The notes beneath the pieces are model-generated. The model was not told the DNA's origin. It saw only the letters and a program-made list of their open reading frames with translations, and did not search any database. 17,846 nucleotides of DNA, taken from an uncultured Chitinophagaceae bacterium (GTDB lineage Bacteria; Bacteroidota; Bacteroidia; Chitinophagales; Chitinophagaceae). Position numbers and translations under genes: made by a program. The stretch's first letter is position 1, and each line of letters begins with the position of its first letter. Positions 1 to 7,207 of the stretch are shown here, piece after piece. Where the stretch lies: assembly GCA_946885665.1 (NCBI GenBank), contig CAMPGT010000046.1, forward strand, positions 1 through 17,846, in the 5' to 3' direction.

Positions 1-1160
1 GTTTCAAAGCTTACGGCGATGAATGGCAGGTCATGGGAATGGCGAGCTACGGTGACCGGGGCGATGATTATCGCAAAGCCAAAAAGAAGTTTGAGCAGAT
101 GATTTATGACGATGACGCCGGCGGCCTCGAGGGCGATCCTCACCTGCTGGCACTCGGTGGCAGTTCGTTTTCCAAATACTGTTCGGATGCGTTTGTCGAT
201 TTCATGGAAAGACCGCGACGCACAACTTTCGATCCGGTTGAGCAGTGGCATAAGGATTATGCCCTTGCGGCGCAGGATCACCTGGAAGAAATCACCCGGA
301 AAATGATAAAATACTGGGTAGATGAAACCGGGATAAAAAATCTTTGCATTGCGGGCGGCGTCGCTATGAATGTGAAGATGAACGGCAATCTTTTTGAGTC
401 GGACTGGCTCGACAAGGTGTATGTATATCCCGTCGCTTCCGATGCCGGTACTTCTATCGGCGCCGGCATGGCACATCAATACCAGGTAAAAGGTTTCCTG
501 GCGAATAAGCCGGTTAGAGACGTGTATCTCGGCAACTCGTTTTCCGATGCGGAAATAGAACAAATACTGATCAGGTGCAAGCTGCCCTATTCAGTGCCTG
601 CAGACCTGGAACGTGAAATTGCAAAGGAGATCGCCGACGGAAAGATCGTAGGCTGGTTTCAAATGGGCATGGAGGCGGGGCAACGGGCGCTGGGAGCGAG
701 ATCGATACTTGCGGACCCCAGGACCTGTGCATCGAGAGACACGGTGAACTCCGTTATTAAATACCGGCAGCCGTGGCGGCCATTCTGCCCTTCGATGCTG
801 GGCGAAGAAGCCATCAAATATTTCAAATACAATGACAAGATCGCCGCATCACTCGGGTTGCCATCTTTTGAATACATGACGTTGACACTGACGGCAAACG
901 AAAAGGCGAAAGAGGATATTCCCGCTGTAGTTCATGTGGACGGCACTTCGAGGATACAGGTAGTGAATGAAGAGGCCAATCCAAGATATTACAGGCTGCT
1001 GAAAGAATTCAGGGAATTGACCGGCGTTGGCGTTGTCCTCAATACCTCTTTCAATATTAAAGGCGAACCCATCGTATGTACGCCGGCCGATGCCATCAGA
1101 ACTTTTTATGGTACCGGTCTCGACATACTCGTATTGGGTAACTGCGTTATCAGGAAATGA
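1..1160 (+). CDS. O-carbamoyltransferase, NodU/TobZ/CmcH family (5' end cut off)
   Basis: The reading frame is open from the first full codon at position 3, so the gene starts upstream. About 385 residues are visible, against roughly 570-600 in the family, so the N-terminal third is missing. The visible part begins with the family motif GDEWQVMGMASYG. It continues through the Kae1-like ATP-binding domain (IAGGVAMNVKMNGN near 350-390 nt, then PVASDAGTSIGAGM near 430-470 nt). It ends in the carbamoyltransferase C-terminal domain, with RALGARSILADPR and VVLNTSFNIKGEPIV. Known members use carbamoyl phosphate and ATP to form carbamoyl-adenylate and move the carbamoyl group to a sugar or antibiotic hydroxyl. 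Here the likely acceptor is a sugar of the surface polysaccharide, in the cytoplasm. The usual QGRMEFGPRALG loop reads QMGMEAGQRALG. The family is secure; the acceptor is unknown. The next ATG follows 12 bases after the stop. Confidence 0.93.
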   Translation, partial: FKAYGDEWQVMGMASYGDRGDDYRKAKKKFEQMIYDDDAGGLEGDPHLLALGGSSFSKYCSDAFVDFMERPRRTTFDPVEQWHKDYALAAQDHLEEITRKMIKYWVDETGIKNLCIAGGVAMNVKMNGNLFESDWLDKVYVYPVASDAGTSIGAGMAHQYQVKGFLANKPVRDVYLGNSFSDAEIEQILIRCKLPYSVPADLEREIAKEIADGKIVGWFQMGMEAGQRALGARSILADPRTCASRDTVNSVIKYRQPWRPFCPSMLGEEAIKYFKYNDKIAASLGLPSFEYMTLTLTANEKAKEDIPAVVHVDGTSRIQVVNEEANPRYYRLLKEFRELTGVGVVLNTSFNIKGEPIVCTPADAIRTFYGTGLDILVLGNCVIRK

Positions 1161-1172
1161 TCAGAATTGCTT

Positions 1173-2018
1173 ATGGTTAAAATAGTTTTCATCGGCGGCT
1201 TTGCTTACGGAAAGGTTGTTTACGATTATCTGAAAAAAAATAAACACGTGTCGATGGAGATGTGCATCACGTACCCCGACGCGAACTGCAAAGCTGAATC
1301 GGACAGGTTTCCGTGTGACTTGCACATAAAAAAGGATATCAGCGCAAACAAATACCTCGAAGAAATAAAAAACATCGGTCCGGATTTCATCTTTGTGAAC
1401 GGGTGGTCGGAACTGCTGGACATGGAACTGGTGCAATGCGCGAAACACGGAACAATAGGATTTCATCCGTCGAAGCTGCCTTTGGATCGCGGCCGTTCGG
1501 TGCTCGCGTGGCAAATTGAAGAGGGATACCCGGAAACGGCGCTGAGCATGTTTTACATGAATGGGCTGCCGGATTGCGGCGATCTTGTTGCGCAGGAAAA
1601 AATTGTGATAGATTTCGAGGATACTGTGAGTGATGTACTGGTGAAGGTTGGTGATGCCTCCTATAATCTGATGAAAGCTTATTTCCCGCTGCTGCGCGAG
1701 GGAAAGGCGCCCAGAACGGAGCAAAATATTGGCGAAGGCAATTTCAGAAGGCTGCGTACCGACAGGGATTCCATCATCGACTGGAACAGGAACTCGGTGT
1801 TTATCTACAATAAGGTGCGCGCGATCACTTCTCCCTATCCCGGCGCTATTGCAACAGTGGCCGATCAACGGTACAGGATCTGGAAATGCAAAATCATAGA
1901 TTTTAATGTGGGCAGTGAACTGGCGCCCGGAACACTGGTGGCAACACTTTATGATAATTCACTGGTCATGAGAACTCGTGACGGTTTTTTAAGGGTAATG
2001 GATTATGAAAGGATCTGA
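1173..2018 (+). CDS. Sugar N-formyltransferase-like protein (formyl_trans_N plus Fmt/ArnA-type C-terminal domain)
   Basis: This 281-residue protein resembles methionyl-tRNA formyltransferase and ArnA-type sugar formyltransferases, which move formyl from N10-formyltetrahydrofolate to an amine. Residues 1-190 form the Rossmann-like catalytic domain with FHPSKLPLDRGRS and GLPDCGDLVAQ. His98 and Asp134 match the catalytic His and Asp of the family. The catalytic Asn two residues before the His is replaced by Gly96. Residues from about 200 look like the small Fmt C-terminal domain (VRAITSPYPGAIA). The short length and polysaccharide context argue against tRNA formylation; an amino sugar such as the 3-amino sugar made by the downstream aminotransferase is a plausible acceptor (inference). 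ATG at 1173 was preferred, but an in-frame TTG at 1167 lies 11 bases after a weak AGGA at 1152-1155 and cannot be excluded. It overlaps the next gene by 14 bases. Confidence 0.85.
   Translation: MVKIVFIGGFAYGKVVYDYLKKNKHVSMEMCITYPDANCKAESDRFPCDLHIKKDISANKYLEEIKNIGPDFIFVNGWSELLDMELVQCAKHGTIGFHPSKLPLDRGRSVLAWQIEEGYPETALSMFYMNGLPDCGDLVAQEKIVIDFEDTVSDVLVKVGDASYNLMKAYFPLLREGKAPRTEQNIGEGNFRRLRTDRDSIIDWNRNSVFIYNKVRAITSPYPGAIATVADQRYRIWKCKIIDFNVGSELAPGTLVATLYDNSLVMRTRDGFLRVMDYERI
1991..1995 (+). promoter_or_regulatory. Possible ribosome binding site for the nucleotidyltransferase gene
   Basis: AAGGG sits 9 bases before the ATG at 2005, inside the 3' end of the formyltransferase gene. It is a modest Shine-Dalgarno match and supports this ATG as the start. 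Bacteroidota often start genes without such sites, so its weight is limited. Confidence 0.35.
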
Positions 2019-3093
2019 AATCATTCATCCGGCAACTTCGATAGCCGACTTTGCAAGGCTCAGCATCGCGTCTGATAAGAAGCTAATAGACGCGTTGAAG
2101 AAAATGGATGCATTGGAAAGAAAGCTGCTGATCGTTATTGAAAACAAAAAATACAGGGGGTTAGTGAGTGCAGGAGATATTCAGCGGGCCATTATCAAGA
2201 ACAGGTCGCTGGAAACATGCATCAGCCAGGTGCTGAGGAAGAATATACGGATTGGAAGACCACAGGATTCTTTCGACACGGTAAAGAAAATGATGCTTGA
2301 TTACCGGATGGAATTTTGCCCGGTGGTGAACGGCACGAACGATGTAGTGAAAATTTATTTCTGGGAAGACCTTTTTCTCGATAGCAAAGTAACACCGGTC
2401 AGGAAGTTTGATCTGCCGATTGTTGTTATGGCGGGAGGTTTCGGCACCAGGTTGCGCCCCCTCACCCGCGTATTGCCCAAGCCATTGATCCCGATCGGCG
2501 AGAAAACCATGCTGGAAGAGATTTTTGACCGGTTTGGCCGCCACGGCTGCAACCAGTTTTACATTTCGGTTAATTATAAAGCCGAGTTGATTGAATTTTA
2601 TCTGAAGAATGAGAATCTGCCGTATGAACTCAATTTTGTGCGGGAAGAAAAGCCGATGGGTACGGCAGGCAGCCTTTCGTTGCTGAAGGGTAAGATAACG
2701 CAGACATTCTTTGTAAATAATTGCGACATCCTGATCGACCAGGATTACTCCGAAATACTCAGCTTTCACTATAAGCAAAGAAATGAGATTACCATTGTTG
2801 CTGCACTCAGGCATTATGCCATTCCGTATGGAACCATCGAAACGGGAAATAACGGTCACCTGGTTGATCTGATCGAAAAACCTGAACTTACTTTTAAGAT
2901 CAACAGCGGTATGTATATCCTTGAGCCGCATTTGATAGACGAAATTCCTTCGGGCGACTTTTTTCACATCACGCAACTGATCGATGCAGTAAAAGCCAGG
3001 AAGGGAAAGATCGGCGTTTTTCCCGTGAGCGAAGGATCGTGGAAAGACATTGGGGAGGCTCACTTATTAAAGCAATATTTCAATGGTCACTAG
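2005..3093 (+). CDS. Sugar-1-phosphate nucleotidyltransferase with N-terminal CBS-domain pair
   Basis: The 362-residue protein has two CBS motifs at about residues 10-125 (for example GLVSAGDIQRAIIKN and FCPVVNGTNDVVKIYF) followed by a nucleotidyltransferase domain at about 135-360. That domain carries the signature GGFGTRLRPLT (144-154) and LPKPL with Lys159, then EKPMGTAGSL and VNNCDILID. Family members couple a sugar-1-phosphate to an NTP. CBS plus nucleotidyltransferase is the layout of Campylobacter PtmE, a glucosamine-1-phosphate guanylyltransferase of the legionaminic acid route. Related enzymes such as HddC activate heptoses with GTP. No legionaminic or heptose pathway genes are seen here, so the sugar and nucleotide remain open. 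CBS pairs usually bind adenosyl ligands and may regulate activity. It overlaps the formyltransferase by 14 bases and the next gene by 11. Confidence 0.88.
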   Translation: MKGSEIIHPATSIADFARLSIASDKKLIDALKKMDALERKLLIVIENKKYRGLVSAGDIQRAIIKNRSLETCISQVLRKNIRIGRPQDSFDTVKKMMLDYRMEFCPVVNGTNDVVKIYFWEDLFLDSKVTPVRKFDLPIVVMAGGFGTRLRPLTRVLPKPLIPIGEKTMLEEIFDRFGRHGCNQFYISVNYKAELIEFYLKNENLPYELNFVREEKPMGTAGSLSLLKGKITQTFFVNNCDILIDQDYSEILSFHYKQRNEITIVAALRHYAIPYGTIETGNNGHLVDLIEKPELTFKINSGMYILEPHLIDEIPSGDFFHITQLIDAVKARKGKIGVFPVSEGSWKDIGEAHLLKQYFNGH

Positions 3094-4234
3094 TAAAAGG
3101 ATACTTATTATTTCAGAGGCGCACCTGATCAGGACCTTCGTTCTGGCAACAATAAAAAAGATAAAGGAAGAAACCGGTTCGCGCTTTGATTGTTTTATCA
3201 CCACTACCATTGATGAGGCGGCTAAATCGGGCCTGTATGAGGTGTTCGAGAACGTGTATGTCAATGAGTTTCCCAAGGGGTTGGCGAAAAGTATACCGAA
3301 GGTGAAAACAATGCAGGCGATATATGGCATGAGAAAGTTGGCCATGCAACTGGGACAATATGACATTGCTCATGTTCATTTTTATTATTCCTACTACTCG
3401 CTGTTCATGCCTATTATCAGGAAGAAGGCGAAAAAAACATTTCTTACTTTTTTTGGGTCAGATTATTACAAGCCGGGGAGGACGGCGCACCTGGTAATTG
3501 GGAAGTCATTGACGGTGTTTGATCGCGTGTTTGCGATAAGCAATGGTATGCTTGCCCAACTCACGGAACGATACAGGCTGGAAAAATCGAAAACCGGCAT
3601 TTTGTATTTTTTGATCAGCAGCTTTATAGCCTTCGATACGTTTTTGAAGGAGCACACGAACGCGTCGGCAAAACAACTGTGGAACTTTGACAAGCCCACC
3701 ATCGTTTGCGGTTATAGCGCGGCCATTATTATGAGGCATATGATGGTGATTGATACACTTGACCCGATGAGCGATAAAATTGCCGGCTACAAGGTGGTAT
3801 TTCCCATGACGTACGGCTGGAAGGGCGATGAAAGGAGAGCGATGGTGAGAGAAAGGCTGGACAAGACTGCACTCGACTATGAAATAATTGAAGAGTTCAT
3901 GCCCGTTGAAAAGCTGCAGGCGCTAAGACTGGCTACCGACATTTTCATTAATGTACCGTCGAGCGACCAGTTGGCTGCTTCCATGCTGGAGCATCTGGCT
4001 GCCGGGAGTGTTGTCATCACCGGCAGATGGTTGCCGTACAATGACCTGGTTGAAATGGGCGTGTACCTGATATTTATTGAATCGCCCGAACAGTTGGGTG
4101 ATGCCCTTGCAGATGCGGTTGCGAATTTTGAAATGCACAAAGAAAAATCGCGGATCAACAGGGAAATCATTCTAAAGCTGATGAGCTGGGACTCGATTAA
4201 GGGAAACTGGTATACCAATTACAACTTAATGTAG
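3083..4234 (+). CDS. Glycosyltransferase, divergent GT-B fold
   Basis: This 383-residue soluble protein starts with a hydrophobic beta strand (RILIISEAH), has DIAHVHFYYSYYSLF near residues 93-107 and FFGSDYY near 125-131, and ends in a donor-side domain. That domain contains VVFPMTYGWKGDE, a short helix IEEFMPVEKLQALRLATDIFI, and LEHLAAGSVVITG near 300-325. This is the pattern of two-domain GT-B glycosyltransferases. It does not show a clean GT4 EX7E motif. The order of GYSAA, then PMTYG, then the late DIFINV block distantly recalls WecF-type TDP-Fuc4NAc transferases (GT56), but this is only a resemblance by eye. Its likely job is to add one sugar to the lipid-linked repeat unit at the inner face of the membrane. 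The ATG at 3083 overlaps the upstream stop by 11 bases. Confidence 0.72.
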   Translation: MVTSKRILIISEAHLIRTFVLATIKKIKEETGSRFDCFITTTIDEAAKSGLYEVFENVYVNEFPKGLAKSIPKVKTMQAIYGMRKLAMQLGQYDIAHVHFYYSYYSLFMPIIRKKAKKTFLTFFGSDYYKPGRTAHLVIGKSLTVFDRVFAISNGMLAQLTERYRLEKSKTGILYFLISSFIAFDTFLKEHTNASAKQLWNFDKPTIVCGYSAAIIMRHMMVIDTLDPMSDKIAGYKVVFPMTYGWKGDERRAMVRERLDKTALDYEIIEEFMPVEKLQALRLATDIFINVPSSDQLAASMLEHLAAGSVVITGRWLPYNDLVEMGVYLIFIESPEQLGDALADAVANFEMHKEKSRINREIILKLMSWDSIKGNWYTNYNLM

Positions 4235-4242
4235 CAAGCAAT

Positions 4243-5928
4243 ATGTCTGGCTTCAGTGGTATTTATATTTTTGATCAACAGCAGTCGGCCAAACTGAAGA
4301 GTTTCATTTTTCCGGAAAATTTACATGGATTTTATCCTTTGAGATATGAGTTGCAGAACGACTGTTTTTCGCTCAGGTGCTATAATAACGGCAAATTTTT
4401 CAGAGATGGTCATGTTTTTGCCAGCACCAACAACATTGTGGGATTTGATGGCATAAACCTTTCGGGAAGCAACCTGGAGGGAACAAAGAGTCTTGAGGAC
4501 TTCGTGTCGAAGGTGGGGGAGATAAAGGGCACATTCAGTTGCTTTTACATAGACCGGCAGGCGCGAAAAGTATGCCTCTTTGCCGACAAGACCGGCGCAC
4601 ACCAGATATTTTATTACCGGAACGCCTCCTTTTTTGCGTTTTCATCATCAATTTTTCTTTTGATAGATATCCTCAGGCATTTTGGCGTTGAGCCGACGGT
4701 TTCGGTATTTTCTTCCTACATGATGCTGTCATTGGGATATCTTATGGAGGACTATACACTCGTTTCTGAAATAAGAAAGGTGTGCGGGGGGCATTACATA
4801 ACTGCGGATACAGATGGCCTTTCGAACCAAAAGTACCACGACTATTACAGGAAAACGCAATACACAAGACTGACGGACGATCTGATTGAAGAAATTGATG
4901 CAAGATTCAAGAAGTCCATAAAGCTGGAATATGGTAAGGACAGCGAGTATGGTTTTAGCCATGTGGCAACATTGAGTGGCGGGCTCGACTCCCGCCTCAA
5001 CGTGATGCTGGCTAATAAAACGGGTTACAAGGATATTACGTGCGTCACTTTCAGCGAAGGCTTTAAATCCGACGAGATGACAGCCCGGAAGATCACGCAC
5101 GACTCCGGTATGAAACACATAGTCTTTTTATTGAACGGCGGATTCCCGTTATACGATATTGAAACGCCGCTGATACTGAACAATTGCGCGGTATATTATT
5201 TTGGGAGCGCCCAAACCCTGGCATCGGTTAAACGAATTAATTTTTCTGGCTACGGTTTGTTCCACAACGGCATACTGGCTGAAAGCAGCAAGGGGTCTTA
5301 TCTGTCGGGCAGGAGGCATAAGGTGCCTTCAATAGACAGGCACTTTAGGATTTCGGAAAAAACGTTCGAAAAATTGGATAAGGGCGCCCTCGATAACATT
5401 TTCGATAAATACCAGAATGATGAGATGTTTATGACCTATAACAGGGGATTTAATGCAGCTCACAATGGTTCCTGGGTCACAATGCCGTTTACCGATTCGG
5501 TATATACGTACATGGAGAACGATTTTGCTGATCTCGCTTACTCAGTCGACCCGCAATTGCGCTTTGCGGCTTACCTCACAATTGAATGGATGAACCATAA
5601 AAATCCTGAAACGGCGAATTATGTTTGGCAAAGAGATGTGAAACCCACAAACAACGCGATTAAAAAGTTCCGGGCGCGTGTTATTTACCGCCTGAAGCTG
5701 TCTATGTCGCAGAAACGGGATATTGCGGCGCCGATAAGTGAATGGTACCATGCAAGCGAAGATTTGCGGACATTCATTGCGTACCAATTTAACCATTCAC
5801 ATGCTTTTGATGTTGTTCCTGTGGAAATCCAGAAGGATCTGAAGGAGTTGTTTTCGAGCGATTCAATAGATGAAAAATTATTATGCCTTTCTTATATGAA
5901 ATCAATAGAGCTACTGTTTATTAGATAA
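4243..5928 (+). CDS. Asparagine-synthetase-like protein, glutaminase-deficient
   Basis: The 561-residue protein has the two-domain layout of class II (Ntn) asparagine synthetases. Residues 1 to about 200 form a glutaminase-like domain (SCFYIDRQ, FADKTGAHQIFYY). From about 215 there is an ATP-pyrophosphatase synthetase domain with the PP-loop SGGLDS at 245-250 and TFSEGFKSDE soon after. True AsnB enzymes begin MCGI with Cys2 as the nucleophile that frees ammonia from glutamine. This protein begins MSGFSG, so residue 2 is Ser and glutaminase activity is unlikely. Beta-lactam synthetase is a known relative that also lacks that Cys. AsnB-like genes are common in polysaccharide loci, where they may amidate a uronic acid carboxylate or form another amide. 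The exact product is unknown. Free ammonia, another amine, or an internal amine could be the nucleophile (inference). It starts 8 bases after the upstream gene. Confidence 0.87.
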   Translation: MSGFSGIYIFDQQQSAKLKSFIFPENLHGFYPLRYELQNDCFSLRCYNNGKFFRDGHVFASTNNIVGFDGINLSGSNLEGTKSLEDFVSKVGEIKGTFSCFYIDRQARKVCLFADKTGAHQIFYYRNASFFAFSSSIFLLIDILRHFGVEPTVSVFSSYMMLSLGYLMEDYTLVSEIRKVCGGHYITADTDGLSNQKYHDYYRKTQYTRLTDDLIEEIDARFKKSIKLEYGKDSEYGFSHVATLSGGLDSRLNVMLANKTGYKDITCVTFSEGFKSDEMTARKITHDSGMKHIVFLLNGGFPLYDIETPLILNNCAVYYFGSAQTLASVKRINFSGYGLFHNGILAESSKGSYLSGRRHKVPSIDRHFRISEKTFEKLDKGALDNIFDKYQNDEMFMTYNRGFNAAHNGSWVTMPFTDSVYTYMENDFADLAYSVDPQLRFAAYLTIEWMNHKNPETANYVWQRDVKPTNNAIKKFRARVIYRLKLSMSQKRDIAAPISEWYHASEDLRTFIAYQFNHSHAFDVVPVEIQKDLKELFSSDSIDEKLLCLSYMKSIELLFIR

Positions 5929-5932
5929 TGAG

Positions 5933-7207
5933 TTGAGAAACCAGCTTTCGATATACATCCGGGAAATTGAGAATATTGCGAATAAAGGGTTCTTCTACCT
6001 CTTTACTTCGCAGGGCTTGATCGTGATCGTGGGATTTGCGTCCCAGTTTTTTGTTGCCGGCATCCTGGATCCGGCTGATATGGGAAGAATAAAGATTATG
6101 CAGACGTATATCAATCTTTCAGCGCTGATATGCGGTTTGGGTTTTGAAACTTCGTTGCTAACGCTTGTGTCGGCAAGCGGCGACGAGGCCGAAAAAAGAA
6201 GGCTGTACCAGGCCGCCTTGCTGGTGTCGATGGGATCGTTTGCGTTGTTGTTCGCTGTTCTTAGCGTCTTTTCTTATTTGGGCATTATATCCGCAGATCC
6301 GGTTATTACCAGGCTGTTCCCGCTCTACATGCTTTTCTTACTGCCGCTCACGGTGCAGAATCTGCAAATGGCCTATTACCAGGCGACGAAGAGGATCAAG
6401 ACGATGGCGAGGCTCCAGTTGATCGTCAAGTCGGTAACCGTGGCACTTCTCATTTACCTTACTTACCTGTTTCAACTGAAAGGTTACATCATCACTATCG
6501 TCGTCACCGGCATGCTGACGGTTTTAATTTTCCAGGTGGGCCTTAAGAACATAAGGCTGAACCGCGATTTTTTCAGCATTAATGCTGCACTGGTAAAGAG
6601 GATGTGGAAGTTGGCAGCTTATGCGCTGCTGGCGAATATCGTGGGGCTGGTGACCACTACGCTGGACATTTACCTGGTCAATTACATGATAGCCGAAAGG
6701 GTGGAAGTGGGGTATTACATGTTTGCACTCACCATTATAAGTGTATATCAACTGGTGCCGCTTACGATCCAGCAGGTGTCGCTCCCGTATTTTTCGGAAC
6801 AGGCGAGCGATTACACCAGGTGGTACAGATCGTATTCAAAGTACAACCGGCTCAACCATGTACTCGTTGCCCTGGTGGTGGCGGCGGGTATCGTGACGAT
6901 TCCATTTCTTATTGGCTTCGCCTTTTCGGGCAAGTACGACCGGTCGGTTTATTACTTTGTGTTTTTGGCGGTGGCCTGGATGATCAAGAATTCATCCGTC
7001 ATCAAACCGACTGCGATAATGGGTCATGGCAGGTTTGACATCAATTTTAAGGTATCGCTGATCAATTTTGCCTTGTCGCTTCCCATTTTATTTGTGTTGA
7101 TAAACTTTTATGGTTTGGATGGGGCGCTTATAGGAAAGGTCATCGCCGCCGTTATCTACTATATCACTACAACTGCGATGTTTCGAAAATTTAATAATTC
7201 TTTGTAA
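5933..7207 (+). CDS. wzx: Wzx-type polysaccharide flippase (MOP superfamily)
   Basis: The 424-residue protein is strongly hydrophobic, with about 12 probable membrane helices. These include residues about 20-42, 92-115, 125-145, 160-205, 230-255, 265-285, 320-345 and 385-420. The helices are joined by short basic loops, as in the polysaccharide transporter (Wzx) family. It probably flips the undecaprenyl-linked repeat unit across the inner membrane for the Wzy-type polymerase encoded downstream. The start is uncertain. The only workable start before the first helix is TTG at 5933; an in-frame TAG lies upstream at 5906-5908, and the next ATG codon falls near residue 50. The upstream stop overlaps an ATG (TAATG at 5926-5930), but that ATG reads only ATG-AGT-TGA. 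A single lost T would explain this. The gene ends by sharing one base with the next start (TAATG). Confidence 0.87.
   Translation: MRNQLSIYIREIENIANKGFFYLFTSQGLIVIVGFASQFFVAGILDPADMGRIKIMQTYINLSALICGLGFETSLLTLVSASGDEAEKRRLYQAALLVSMGSFALLFAVLSVFSYLGIISADPVITRLFPLYMLFLLPLTVQNLQMAYYQATKRIKTMARLQLIVKSVTVALLIYLTYLFQLKGYIITIVVTGMLTVLIFQVGLKNIRLNRDFFSINAALVKRMWKLAAYALLANIVGLVTTTLDIYLVNYMIAERVEVGYYMFALTIISVYQLVPLTIQQVSLPYFSEQASDYTRWYRSYSKYNRLNHVLVALVVAAGIVTIPFLIGFAFSGKYDRSVYYFVFLAVAWMIKNSSVIKPTAIMGHGRFDINFKVSLINFALSLPILFVLINFYGLDGALIGKVIAAVIYYITTTAMFRKFNNSL

Noticed and set aside
1173..2018. Housekeeping methionyl-tRNA formyltransferase or PurN
   Set aside because: The catalytic Asn is replaced by Gly and the gene overlaps sugar-nucleotide genes.
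1161..3063. Long minus-strand open frames, such as 1161-1868 (235 codons) and 2161-3063 (300 codons)
   Set aside because: They lie wholly inside well-supported plus-strand genes, show no recognisable domain and read like low-complexity mirror translations.
4243..5928. True asparagine synthetase B
   Set aside because: Cys2 is Ser and the gene sits between a glycosyltransferase and a flippase gene.
6165..6422. Arg- and Cys-rich 85-codon plus-strand frame
   Set aside because: It lies inside the flippase gene in another frame and its composition is that of an out-of-frame translation.
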